Assembly (NCBI GenBank): GCA_947647735.1
Contig: CANSLJ010000011.1
Span: 1-64,000, forward strand
DNA from: an uncultured bacterium
Lineage (GTDB): Bacteria; Bacillota; Clostridia; Lachnospirales; Lachnospiraceae
Length of the DNA stretch: 64,000 bases
Direction: 5' to 3'
Below the pieces are notes generated by a model, which was not told where the DNA came from, did no database searches, and saw nothing but the letters and a program-made list of their open reading frames with translations. A program made the translations under genes and the position numbers. Below, one piece after another: positions 17,361-25,917 of this stretch (its first letter is position 1; each line of letters starts with the position of its first letter).

Positions 17361-18503
17361 ATGCAGCTGGAAAGAAATATTCTTTTGAACCCTGGTCCAT
17401 CGACAACAACAGATACCGTTAAAATGGCGCAGATAGTACCTGATATATGCCCACGTGAAAAAGAATTTGCCGATATTATGCGACCAATGCGAGATGAGTT
17501 TGTAAAAATTGTGCATGGTGATATTGAGGAATATACATCTGTTTTATTCTGCGGTTCAGGTACGATCTGTATGGATATAGCATTGAATTCTCTTCTTGAG
17601 GAAGGAAAAAGAGCGTTGGTTATCAATAATGGCTCATATAGCCAACGTGCTGTAGATATTTTAAAGTATTATAATATGCCATTTTTAGAAGCGAAGCAAT
17701 CTGTAATTGAGCCACCGAACTTGATTGAGATTGAAAATATATTGAGAAGTAATAAGGACATTGGATATGTATATATTACTTATCATGAAACAGGTACAGG
17801 ACTTTTAAATCCGGTAAAAGAAGTTGGGAAGATTGCGCATAAATACGGGGCATTTCTGATTGCGGATACAACTTCTGCCTATGCGATGATTCCTATTAAT
17901 GTCTATGAAGAGAACATTGATTTTTGTATGGCCTCTGCACAAAAGGGGATTATGGGGATGACTGGTTTATCTTATATAATCGGGCGCAGAGATATTATAG
18001 AGAGATCAAGGAATTTTCCAAAGCGTTCTTACTATTGTAATTTGTACATGCAATATGAATTTTTTGAAGCGACAGGGGAGATGCATTTTACTCCGCCGGT
18101 ACAGACGATTTATGCAGCAAAGCAGGCGCTGAAAGAATACTGGGATGAAGGAGAATTACAAAAATGGAACAGGCATAGGAGGATTATGTCTGCTATCAGA
18201 GAAGGGATTGACAGATTTGGGTTTCGTGAAGCATTGGAACGTAGTGTGCAGGCAGGGCTTGTGACAGCAATTCTGTATCCAGATGATGAGAATTGGGATT
18301 TTGAAAAAATTCATGATTACTGTTATAGGCATGGTTTTACAATTTATCCAGGGAAAATGCAAAATCATAAAACGTTTCGGTTATGTGCCTTTGGTGCGAT
18401 AGATGAACAGGATATAAAAAGATTTTGGCATGTTTTTGAGGATGCTATGCGCGAGAATAGGGTTTCGATTCCGGTTGTATATAATGAGGTTGATGATGAA
18501 TGA
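17361..18503 (+). CDS. phnW: 2-Aminoethylphosphonate aminotransferase (PhnW-type)
   Basis: Class V, PLP-dependent aminotransferase of 380 residues. PhnW-type enzymes interconvert phosphonoacetaldehyde and 2-aminoethylphosphonate; in a locus with mutase and decarboxylase the biosynthetic direction is expected. Family features include the opening NILLNPGPSTTTDTVKMAQ, CPREKEF, the glycine-rich CGSGTICMDIALNSLL, YHETGTGLLNP, the cofactor Asp in IADTTSAYA and the Schiff-base Lys in SAQKGIMGMTG (about residue 195). Its codon use is more A+T-rich than that of the phosphomutase upstream. It overlaps the following cytidylyltransferase by 8 bases, which supports an aminoethylphosphonate-activation role for that enzyme. 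Confidence 0.92.
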   Translation: MQLERNILLNPGPSTTTDTVKMAQIVPDICPREKEFADIMRPMRDEFVKIVHGDIEEYTSVLFCGSGTICMDIALNSLLEEGKRALVINNGSYSQRAVDILKYYNMPFLEAKQSVIEPPNLIEIENILRSNKDIGYVYITYHETGTGLLNPVKEVGKIAHKYGAFLIADTTSAYAMIPINVYEENIDFCMASAQKGIMGMTGLSYIIGRRDIIERSRNFPKRSYYCNLYMQYEFFEATGEMHFTPPVQTIYAAKQALKEYWDEGELQKWNRHRRIMSAIREGIDRFGFREALERSVQAGLVTAILYPDDENWDFEKIHDYCYRHGFTIYPGKMQNHKTFRLCAFGAIDEQDIKRFWHVFEDAMRENRVSIPVVYNEVDDE

Positions 18504-19206
18504 AATAGCGATTTTAATGGCAGCGGGATTAGGAAGCAGGATGAGTCCTCTAACAGATAAAATAGCGAAACCGTTAATAAAAGTACACGGGATTCCTATG
18601 ATTGAGACAATAATAGATGGTTTGAAAGAGAGGGGGATTTCCCGTATTTATATTGTTGTCGGGTATAAAAAAGAACAGTTTCAGTATTTGACAAGGAAAT
18701 ATCAGAATTTATTTTTAGTGGAAAACAGAGATTATTCTAAAAAAAATAATATGGCATCTATCTTTGCGGTGGCAGACCTTATGGGACAGGAAAATTGTTT
18801 TATTTGTGAGGCCGACTTGTATGTAGCAGATAACTCTATCTTTCAGGAAAAACTGGAGGATTCCTGCTATTTCGGGAAATTGGTCAAAGGATATTCAGAT
18901 GATTGGCTGTTTCTTACTGATAGGCAGGGAAGAATCACATGTATAAAAAAAGGGGGATACAATGCCTATAATATGGCAGGAATTTCTTATTTTAGAAAGG
19001 AAGATGCCAATATAATTGCAAAAGTAATAAAAGAGGCATATGGAGTACCAGAGAAAGGAGAACTTTTTTGGGATGAAATTGTGGATCAAAATTTGGACAG
19101 TTTACATCTTAAAATACATCCAATTGAAAAAGAAAAGGTATTGGAAATTGATACAATAGAAGAACTTGCTAGAATAGATAAGATATATTCAAATTTTCTG
19201 AAATAA
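18496..19206 (+). CDS. LicC/PntC-like CTP:aminoethylphosphonate cytidylyltransferase
   Basis: 236-residue nucleotidyltransferase with the sugar-nucleotidyltransferase opening EIAILMAAGLGSRMSPLTD and PLIKVHGIPMIETII. It then has NNMASIFAVADLMG and the acidic ICEADLYVADNSIF, blocks typical of LicC (CTP:phosphocholine) and PntC (CTP:aminoethylphosphonate) enzymes. Because it overlaps the phnW-type gene, CMP-aminoethylphosphonate is the most likely product, the donor a LicD protein could use. The substrate is inferred from context. ATG18496 has GAGG 6 nt upstream; upstream in-frame codons lie inside phnW. Confidence 0.85.
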   Translation: MNEIAILMAAGLGSRMSPLTDKIAKPLIKVHGIPMIETIIDGLKERGISRIYIVVGYKKEQFQYLTRKYQNLFLVENRDYSKKNNMASIFAVADLMGQENCFICEADLYVADNSIFQEKLEDSCYFGKLVKGYSDDWLFLTDRQGRITCIKKGGYNAYNMAGISYFRKEDANIIAKVIKEAYGVPEKGELFWDEIVDQNLDSLHLKIHPIEKEKVLEIDTIEELARIDKIYSNFLK

Positions 19207-19225
19207 ATTATTTGGTGAATAGAAG

Positions 19226-19996
19226 ATGAAAGTGGCAGTTATTACGGTGGCCGGGATATCCAGTCGGTTTAATGAGGGAATAGATGAGAAGGAAAGAAGT
19301 CTGAAAGCTATATATTCAGAAGGAAAAGCTTCAGATACTCTTTTGGCTCATCTGGTTAAAAAATGCAGTTATGCGGATAGGATTATTATCGTTGGCGGTT
19401 ATAAATATGAAGATTTGAAGCAATACGTTACCAGGCAGTTTTCAGAGAGATATAAAGAGAAGATTATAGTGATTTATAACGAACATTATAAGGATCTGGC
19501 ATCTGGGTACAGCTTGTATCTTGGGTTGGAGGAGGCGTTTCGCCTGCCGAATATAGAAGAACTGCTTTTTGTGGAGGGGGATCTGGATATAGATTGTAAA
19601 TCCTTTTCAGACGTGGTGAATGCAGGCAAAGATGTTGTTACCTGTCATTGTGATCCTATTCAGTCGAACAGGGATGTGCTTTTATATCGGAATAGAAATG
19701 AAGAATATAAATATCTTTTTAACAACACACATGGATTATTGCAGATAGATGAGCCATTTTCCTGTATCTATAATTCGGGACAAGTTTGGAAGTTTAGGAA
19801 TATTAAGAAGCTGAAAGAAGCAAACAAGGCTTTTTATGAGGAAAGTAAAGAGGGGACGAATCTATTTATCATACAAGAATATATTGAACGCATTTCAACG
19901 AAGGAAATAAAAGTAGTTTGTTTGGAGCAGTGGACGAACTGTAATACTCGTGAGGACTATAAAAAAATTAAGAAACGCTGGGAGGCGGAAGAATGA
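19226..19996 (+). CDS. Nucleotidyltransferase-fold protein of unknown substrate
   Basis: 256 residues resembling the NTP-transferase/GT-A fold. The start, VAVITVAGISSRFNEG, is a variant of the AAGxSSRF loop, followed by DRIIIVGGYKYEDLKQYV and an acidic VEGDLDIDCKSF in the position of the metal-binding Asp pair. The usual Lys-Pro after the loop is altered (KERSLKAIY). It differs clearly from the LicC-like neighbour, so it could be a second activating enzyme or a diverged relative that only binds the nucleotide. Its last bases overlap the next gene (ATGA), so the two products probably act together. Confidence 0.7.
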   Translation: MKVAVITVAGISSRFNEGIDEKERSLKAIYSEGKASDTLLAHLVKKCSYADRIIIVGGYKYEDLKQYVTRQFSERYKEKIIVIYNEHYKDLASGYSLYLGLEEAFRLPNIEELLFVEGDLDIDCKSFSDVVNAGKDVVTCHCDPIQSNRDVLLYRNRNEEYKYLFNNTHGLLQIDEPFSCIYNSGQVWKFRNIKKLKEANKAFYEESKEGTNLFIIQEYIERISTKEIKVVCLEQWTNCNTREDYKKIKKRWEAEE

Positions 19997-21180
19997 AAGC
20001 ATTACAGGAAAGACTGCAGGTGATAGAGAGTCATGTCAGGGAAAATAGAATCACAGTTATGATCATGGGACTTGGCAGCGTCGGGACATATCTGCTGGAT
20101 TATCTGGTGAGCAGAAATGATCCGGCACTTCATATTGTCGTTGCCGGGAGAGACTATGGGAAGATGGAGAAGAATGTCAATATCGTTAGGGTTGCGGCGC
20201 TGATCCGCGGATTGAATAAATCCCGGATTGATATAGAAGCGGGGGTTGACCTGACGGATACCAAGTCTGTGCAGAATGCGGTAGAAAAATATGCGCCTGA
20301 CTTCATTGTGAATTCCAGTCGGGCTTATCCGGGATTAAAGTACGGCAGTATCAGTTGGGCGAATGTGCGTGCCTATGGTATCTGGAGCCCGCTGGCCATC
20401 CGGTTTACGAAGAATATCATGGAAGCCTGTGATGCTGTGGATACGGATGCCGTTGTGATCAATACTTCTTATTCGGATGCGGTGATTCCGTGGCTGAAAA
20501 GCGCCGGGAAAGCGTATCCGGACTTTGGATCAGGTAACCTGAACCATCTGGTTCCGCGTATCAGGTTTGCTGTGGCAAAAATGCTGAAGGCAGAGGATTT
20601 CTGGAATGTGGATGTAATGTTTGCGGCAGGACATTTTCATGATGTCTGTATCAGTAAGGAAGGGCAAACCGAAGGCGTGGAACTGCCGCTAAAGGTATTT
20701 TACAGAGGAGAGGAGCAGGATCTGCCTCAAAATGAGATATTTGCGGCGTGTAAGATCGCGATGCCGGTGGATGCACAGAGAAATATGATGAATGCTTCCA
20801 GTAATTATCAGATTATTACAGCGGTGATAGATGCTGTCAGAACAAAGGAGGATCAAAGGATATTTTCACCGGGGGTATTTGGAAATATAGGGGGATATCC
20901 GGTGCTTGTCGGCTATCGTGATGGAAGAATTGATGCATGGATCGATGAATCGGTGTTTGGCTTTCATGAAATGGAGCAAGTGAACAGGACATCTATGGCA
21001 TTGGATGGGATAGAGGATGTCAGGGATGGAAAGCTTTATTATACGGATGAGCTGATCCGGAAAGGAGTAGATGCTTTTGGTGTGGAACTGCCGAAGTCTG
21101 TGGAGTATGGGGATATTGAGGAAGTGGCAGAGTTTATTATCAGAGAGATCATTTTGCCGCAGGTCGGGAAGAAAGAGTAA
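19993..21180 (+). CDS. NAD(P)-binding oxidoreductase, unknown substrate
   Basis: 395 residues with a Rossmann fold near residues 20-45 (VMIMGLGSVGTYLLDYLVS, then HIVVAGRD). PDFIVNSSRAYPGLKYGS and VVINTSYSDAVIPWL follow. The layout resembles saccharopine- or homoserine-dehydrogenase-like enzymes, but I recognise no specific family signature. Coupling to the upstream nucleotidyltransferase suggests that the pair makes or modifies one activated precursor. G+C content here is higher than in the genes on either side. Confidence 0.65.
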   Translation: MKALQERLQVIESHVRENRITVMIMGLGSVGTYLLDYLVSRNDPALHIVVAGRDYGKMEKNVNIVRVAALIRGLNKSRIDIEAGVDLTDTKSVQNAVEKYAPDFIVNSSRAYPGLKYGSISWANVRAYGIWSPLAIRFTKNIMEACDAVDTDAVVINTSYSDAVIPWLKSAGKAYPDFGSGNLNHLVPRIRFAVAKMLKAEDFWNVDVMFAAGHFHDVCISKEGQTEGVELPLKVFYRGEEQDLPQNEIFAACKIAMPVDAQRNMMNASSNYQIITAVIDAVRTKEDQRIFSPGVFGNIGGYPVLVGYRDGRIDAWIDESVFGFHEMEQVNRTSMALDGIEDVRDGKLYYTDELIRKGVDAFGVELPKSVEYGDIEEVAEFIIREIILPQVGKKE

Positions 21181-21197
21181 AGCAGGTATAAGGAAAT

Positions 21198-22298
21198 ATG
21201 CGGAAAATATTTTTTATTATTAACAGTTATTCCTGGGGTGGCGGTGCGGAAGCCCTGTTGACATTGATTGTCAATCATTTAGATCCGAAAAAGTATGAGA
21301 TTGGGATCATGGAGATCATTCACGCGGATGTCAAGCAGGAATCCGTAAATGACAATATCAAGCTTTATCCTTATTATACATTGGCAGATGCACCTGACAG
21401 AAAAACCCGTATGTATTATGTGTATCATGAGTGGGATAAGGTGATTGGGGAGTATATACCGCAGGACTATGATCTGTATGTTTCTTTTAATTATTTAAAG
21501 CCTTCTTTTTTACTGCCGCCCGGAAAGAAGTGCATTGCATGGATTCATGGCGATGTTTATGATCTGGCGGCGGAGGACAAAGCGGAAGAGAGGCAGCTGC
21601 AGAATGATGCCTTTTATAAAGCAGACAAAATAGTAACGATCAGTGACATCACAACCCGGTCTGTTGAAGAGCTGTTTCCGGAGCATAAAGATAAAATTCA
21701 GGTTATATACAATGGTTTAGATATTGAAGCGGTACGAAAGAAAGCGCTGGAAAAGACGGATATCAGACTGAAACATCCGGCGATCATGGCGATAGGAAGA
21801 CTGGATGAAAATAAAAATCCGCTCAGGATGCTTGCTGTATTTGAGAAGCTTTACAGGAAAATGCCGGAGGCACATCTGTATTATCTGGGCTATGGAAATC
21901 TTGAGAAAGATGTTTTGGAGCAGAGCGTCCAATATGGGATTCAGGATAATGTACATTTATTGGGGTATTATGACAATCCGTTTCCGATTGTGAGCCAGTG
22001 CGATGCGGTGGGGATGTTTTCTAAGGCGGAGGGATTTCCGATGGCATTACTGGAGGCTGTGGCGTTGGATAAGCCGTTTGTGTCTTCGATCATAGGTGGA
22101 GCCAGAATTCTGGCGAATAATGAGCAGTGCGGACGGGCCGTAGAGTCGGACGCGGAAGCTGTACAGGCATTTATGGGTATGCTGCAGGAAGATAAGGAAG
22201 GGCAGATAAGGAAGTGCAGAGAGTCGATAAAAAGGTTTAGGTTGGATGAGTATATCGGGCGGATTGAGAGATTATTTGATGCGGTAATGGAGGAATAA
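21198..22298 (+). CDS. Family 4 glycosyltransferase
   Basis: 366-residue GT-B retaining glycosyltransferase. The N-terminal domain has SYSWGGGAEALLTLIVNHLD. The C-terminal domain begins IMAIGRLDENKNPLRMLAVF and holds the EX7E-type motif in SKAEGFPMALLEAVALDKPF. CIAWIHGDVYDLA is the typical acceptor-side His region. It likely adds a sugar to the lipid-linked repeat unit at the inner membrane face. It starts 18 bases after the oxidoreductase and is 7 bases from the next gene. Confidence 0.92.
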   Translation: MRKIFFIINSYSWGGGAEALLTLIVNHLDPKKYEIGIMEIIHADVKQESVNDNIKLYPYYTLADAPDRKTRMYYVYHEWDKVIGEYIPQDYDLYVSFNYLKPSFLLPPGKKCIAWIHGDVYDLAAEDKAEERQLQNDAFYKADKIVTISDITTRSVEELFPEHKDKIQVIYNGLDIEAVRKKALEKTDIRLKHPAIMAIGRLDENKNPLRMLAVFEKLYRKMPEAHLYYLGYGNLEKDVLEQSVQYGIQDNVHLLGYYDNPFPIVSQCDAVGMFSKAEGFPMALLEAVALDKPFVSSIIGGARILANNEQCGRAVESDAEAVQAFMGMLQEDKEGQIRKCRESIKRFRLDEYIGRIERLFDAVMEE

Positions 22299-22304
22299 GT
22301 CAGG

Positions 22305-23393
22305 ATGTATACTCCAAAAGAATTTGAGTGGGCAGTCAGGAACAGTAACGGGTTGGTATGTTACGGAACAGGTAAGCGGTTCCGTAGATTTATAGAGCAA
22401 TATTCAGATTCAGATATTTTGCAATATCTTCGGTATTGTATAGATATAGACGAGGAGCTGCATGGTAGAAGTATTGAAATAGCAGATAGAAGCATTCCTA
22501 TTCGTTCATTGCAGGCTCTTCAGGATATTAAGGAACAAAATATTATTTTATTGATTACCAATCTTTACTATGATCAGGTGCTGGATGATTTGGGGAGACG
22601 AGGTTATTTAGACGGAATACAATATTATTGTTTTACACATATATATGGAATGTTGTTGGAAGAAAAGGCTATGAAAAAAAGTATTCCGGCAGATATCAGA
22701 ATTATTTCAAAGCCAGTTATCCCTAAAAAAATTCACTATTGCTGGTTTGGAGAAGCACCTGTACCTGATAAATACAGAAAATGGATGGAGAGTTGGAAGG
22801 AGTTTTGCCCGGATTATGAAATAATCCGATGGGATGAAAGTAATTACGATATTAAAAAAAATACATATATGTATGAAGCCTACCAGTGCAAGAAATGGGG
22901 ATTTGTACCGGATTATGCAAGACTGGATATCATTTATGAGCACGGTGGTATTTACTTGGATACAGATGTGGAGTTGGTAGCAAATCTGGATGATATGCTG
23001 TATCAGAAGGCATATATCGGATTTGAAAGAGAAGAATCTGTGGCATTAGGACTGGGATTTGGTGCGGAAAAGAGAATGCCGCTCATAGGCGAGATGAGAG
23101 ATTTTTATGAGGACAGACATTTTATAGATAAGAATGGAAATCCTGATCTAACGGCGAGTCCGATATATCAAACAGAATTTCTTTGCAAGAAGGGCCTGGT
23201 ACTGAATGGAGAATATCAACGAATTGGTGACTTAGTGGTATATCCGGAAAAAATGCTGAGCGGGAAATGTCCGTATACAAGAAGAGTCCGTCTGACATCT
23301 TATACGAAATCTGTTCATCACTATGAGGCAACATGGGCAGATGATATGTGGAAGAGACGTAATGAGATGTTTGAGCAGGAGATGAACAGTTAA
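22305..23393 (+). CDS. Rossmann-like module fused to GT32-type glycosyltransferase
   Basis: 362 residues in two parts. Residues 1 to about 115 are a diverged copy of the small locus-wide module (GLVCYGTGKRFRRFIEQY ... CIDIDEE). Residues 130-362 are a capsule-type GT32 (sugar-binding DXD) transferase: IPKKIHYCWFGEAPVPDKYR, WGFVPDYARLDIIYEHGG and the metal-binding YLDTDVELV, ending SVHHYEATW. Such enzymes add hexose or hexosamine from a UDP donor. From about here to 36.3 kb the DNA is distinctly A+T-richer than the flanks. Confidence 0.87.
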   Translation: MYTPKEFEWAVRNSNGLVCYGTGKRFRRFIEQYSDSDILQYLRYCIDIDEELHGRSIEIADRSIPIRSLQALQDIKEQNIILLITNLYYDQVLDDLGRRGYLDGIQYYCFTHIYGMLLEEKAMKKSIPADIRIISKPVIPKKIHYCWFGEAPVPDKYRKWMESWKEFCPDYEIIRWDESNYDIKKNTYMYEAYQCKKWGFVPDYARLDIIYEHGGIYLDTDVELVANLDDMLYQKAYIGFEREESVALGLGFGAEKRMPLIGEMRDFYEDRHFIDKNGNPDLTASPIYQTEFLCKKGLVLNGEYQRIGDLVVYPEKMLSGKCPYTRRVRLTSYTKSVHHYEATWADDMWKRRNEMFEQEMNS

Positions 23394-23424
23394 ATATTAT
23401 ATAAGTCGGGGGAAGAAAAGCTGG

Positions 23425-25917
23425 ATGAAAAGATATAAGAAGAAAGAGATACTGGAAACGGCGGATTTGTTAATAGAAGGAAACAATTATATTACAAACA
23501 ATTACTCAATGGGCGATAGTATTATTGAAATCTTGTCGCAGAGTCAGGAAATGGCAATATTACTGGGAAATTGTCTGGAAACTTTTGGAGATTCGGCAAA
23601 AGAGCTTGTTTCGGTATTAGAAGATTATTGTGAAAAAATATATCAATTCAGTCAGAGCTTATCAGATGAGTTTACCTGCAGAAAAATAGCAAAGACAACA
23701 ACTAGGCAGCTGGCAAACTTAAAGATAAATATTATAGATCAAATACCGGATGACAGAATAGAGATAGTTTTTTTACCCTATAAAGCATCTATGTGGGATT
23801 CTTTGGAAAGTGTATGGAGGGCGGCAAAAGAGGATCCGGAATGCGATGCTTATGTAGTTCCTATTCCCTATTATGAGAGGAACAATCAGGGAGAACTTGC
23901 GGTTATGCATTATGAGGGGAATCAGTTTCCGAAAGATGTGCCCGTAGTTCATTATATGGATTACAATCTGGCGGAAAGAAGACCAGATGCAGCGTTTATT
24001 CATAATCCATATGATCAGTATAATTATGTGACTAGTGTCCATCCGGCATATTATGTGCCTGAACTCAAAAAATATGTGGGGAAGGTTGCTTATATTCCGT
24101 ATTTTGTGTCAGCAGAGCCTAACCCAGACAGTATAGATGCGCAGGAACAGAAAAAAGGATTTGTAGTAAAACCCGGAGTAATGAATTCGGATCTGGTTTT
24201 TGTGCAATCGGAAGATATGAAACGATTGTATGTGAACATTTTGGAGAGGGAGGTTCCGAATGTAAGCAGGGAGTATTGGGGGAATAAAATTTTCGGATTG
24301 GGATCTCCGAAATTGGATCGTGTTCATGGTACAAAACGTAATGATGATCTTCTTCCGTCTTCCTGGCATTCTCTGATTTATGGCAATGAAGGGAAACGTA
24401 AAAGGGTTATTTTTTATAATACAAGTCTGCATGATCTGCTGAATCAGGATAAGATGATGGATAAGATAGCAGATACATTGGCATTTTTTAAGGAGAGGGA
24501 TGATTGTACATTGTGGTGGAGGCCACATCCATTGTATGAATCAACTCTGGCATCTATGATTCCGGACTTGCTACCAATTTACAGAAAAATCGTGGAGGAT
24601 TATAAGAAAGAAGGATGGGGGATTTTTGACGAGGGTAAAGACCTTAATTGGGCAATCGCGGAAACAGATGCTTACTATGGAGACGGGAGTTCGGTAGTGC
24701 AATTATTTCAGGAAGCGGAAAAGCCAATAATGTATCAAAATACGGAGGTGAAAAATTCGGCTGATGAAAAAGCAGATGTTCCTATTTGGCCGTGTGCTTT
24801 TTGTGTAGATGGAGATGATATCTGGTTTGTGCATGGCAAGATAAACGTATTGATGCGTTACAATATGAAAGAAAAATATACTTATGTTATAGGGAAAATA
24901 CCGAATGAAAAAATGTTTCGAGAGATGTTGTATTCAGCAGTTTGTAAATGGGGTGAAAAGATTTATTTGATTCCATGTTTTGCCCAAAAACTGACAGTTT
25001 ATAATATTAGAGAAAACAGTTTTACCGAGATACCGGTTAAAAATATTAATCAATATGAAGAAAAGGGATTGTTTGAGAGAGCTTATAGGAAGGGGAAATA
25101 CTTATATTGTATTCCTTTCTTATATGAAGCGATTTTAAAGATTAATATGGAAAGTGAGGAAATAGAGTACACAATAATTGGAAAAAAAGGGGACATATAT
25201 ATATCTGATGTGACGAAGGGTGGGAATGAAATAATAGCTATAAACGGGCACGATAATCAATTGCTTTTTTATGATATAGATCATTCGACTTTAAAGTTTA
25301 AAACCTTGGAAGATGTAGAAAAAAAGATAGTTGGGATTGCAGGTATAAAAGATAATTTGTATTTATTTGATATAAATTCACGGTCACTTATTAAAGTAGA
25401 TAAAAAAAGTTTGCAGGAGAAAGATGTTTATAGAATTCCTTATAGGGCAATAAAATTAACAACAATTTCTTCAGAATTTATAATGATTGATTCAACATAT
25501 GATAATGAAAAGAAAATTATAGATAATAAAAAAAGAGTTATTTTTGAGTCATATGAGAAAAATGAAGGTAAAAAGAGTGGTATGTATGCGATATATCATA
25601 GCGGTATAGAGGGGATGAATAATGCAGAGGAGAAAGTGTCTTTTTATTTTACCAGAGATAAGTATGTTATGTATCGATTTAATGAAGGAGAGATAGAATG
25701 GGAGGCTGATATGAGTTTATCTGTGGGTGAGATGAATAAATTGAAAGATTTGTTTTCGGGTATGATGCAGTTAAAAATTGATGAAAATAATTTGTTCAAA
25801 TTAAGGGATTGGATAAAGACGATAGAAAATAAACAAAATATTTATTTAGAAGAGAGAGTTAGTTGTGGAGAAAGAATATTATCGCAAGTAAAAAGGATGG
25901 AAAGAGGAAATGATTAA
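23425..25917 (+). CDS. CDP-glycerol glycerophosphotransferase-like protein with C-terminal beta-propeller-like domain
   Basis: 830 residues. Residues about 105-440 look like the GT-B glycerophosphotransferase group (TagF/TagB): VFLPYKASMWDSLESVWRAA, GKVAYIPYFV, VIFYNTSLHDLL, the donor-binding WWRPHPLYES (about 365) and YYGDGSSVVQLFQEAEKPIM. Residues about 450-760 are short repeated strands (WPCAFCVDGDDIWFVHGKIN, KIYLIPCFAQKLTVYN, GIAGIKDNLYLFD), as in Kelch/WD-type propellers, a rare partner for this enzyme. It may transfer a phospho-polyol from a CDP donor. The stop overlaps the next gene by 8 bases. Strongly A+T-rich. Confidence 0.78.
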   Translation: MKRYKKKEILETADLLIEGNNYITNNYSMGDSIIEILSQSQEMAILLGNCLETFGDSAKELVSVLEDYCEKIYQFSQSLSDEFTCRKIAKTTTRQLANLKINIIDQIPDDRIEIVFLPYKASMWDSLESVWRAAKEDPECDAYVVPIPYYERNNQGELAVMHYEGNQFPKDVPVVHYMDYNLAERRPDAAFIHNPYDQYNYVTSVHPAYYVPELKKYVGKVAYIPYFVSAEPNPDSIDAQEQKKGFVVKPGVMNSDLVFVQSEDMKRLYVNILEREVPNVSREYWGNKIFGLGSPKLDRVHGTKRNDDLLPSSWHSLIYGNEGKRKRVIFYNTSLHDLLNQDKMMDKIADTLAFFKERDDCTLWWRPHPLYESTLASMIPDLLPIYRKIVEDYKKEGWGIFDEGKDLNWAIAETDAYYGDGSSVVQLFQEAEKPIMYQNTEVKNSADEKADVPIWPCAFCVDGDDIWFVHGKINVLMRYNMKEKYTYVIGKIPNEKMFREMLYSAVCKWGEKIYLIPCFAQKLTVYNIRENSFTEIPVKNINQYEEKGLFERAYRKGKYLYCIPFLYEAILKINMESEEIEYTIIGKKGDIYISDVTKGGNEIIAINGHDNQLLFYDIDHSTLKFKTLEDVEKKIVGIAGIKDNLYLFDINSRSLIKVDKKSLQEKDVYRIPYRAIKLTTISSEFIMIDSTYDNEKKIIDNKKRVIFESYEKNEGKKSGMYAIYHSGIEGMNNAEEKVSFYFTRDKYVMYRFNEGEIEWEADMSLSVGEMNKLKDLFSGMMQLKIDENNLFKLRDWIKTIENKQNIYLEERVSCGERILSQVKRMERGND

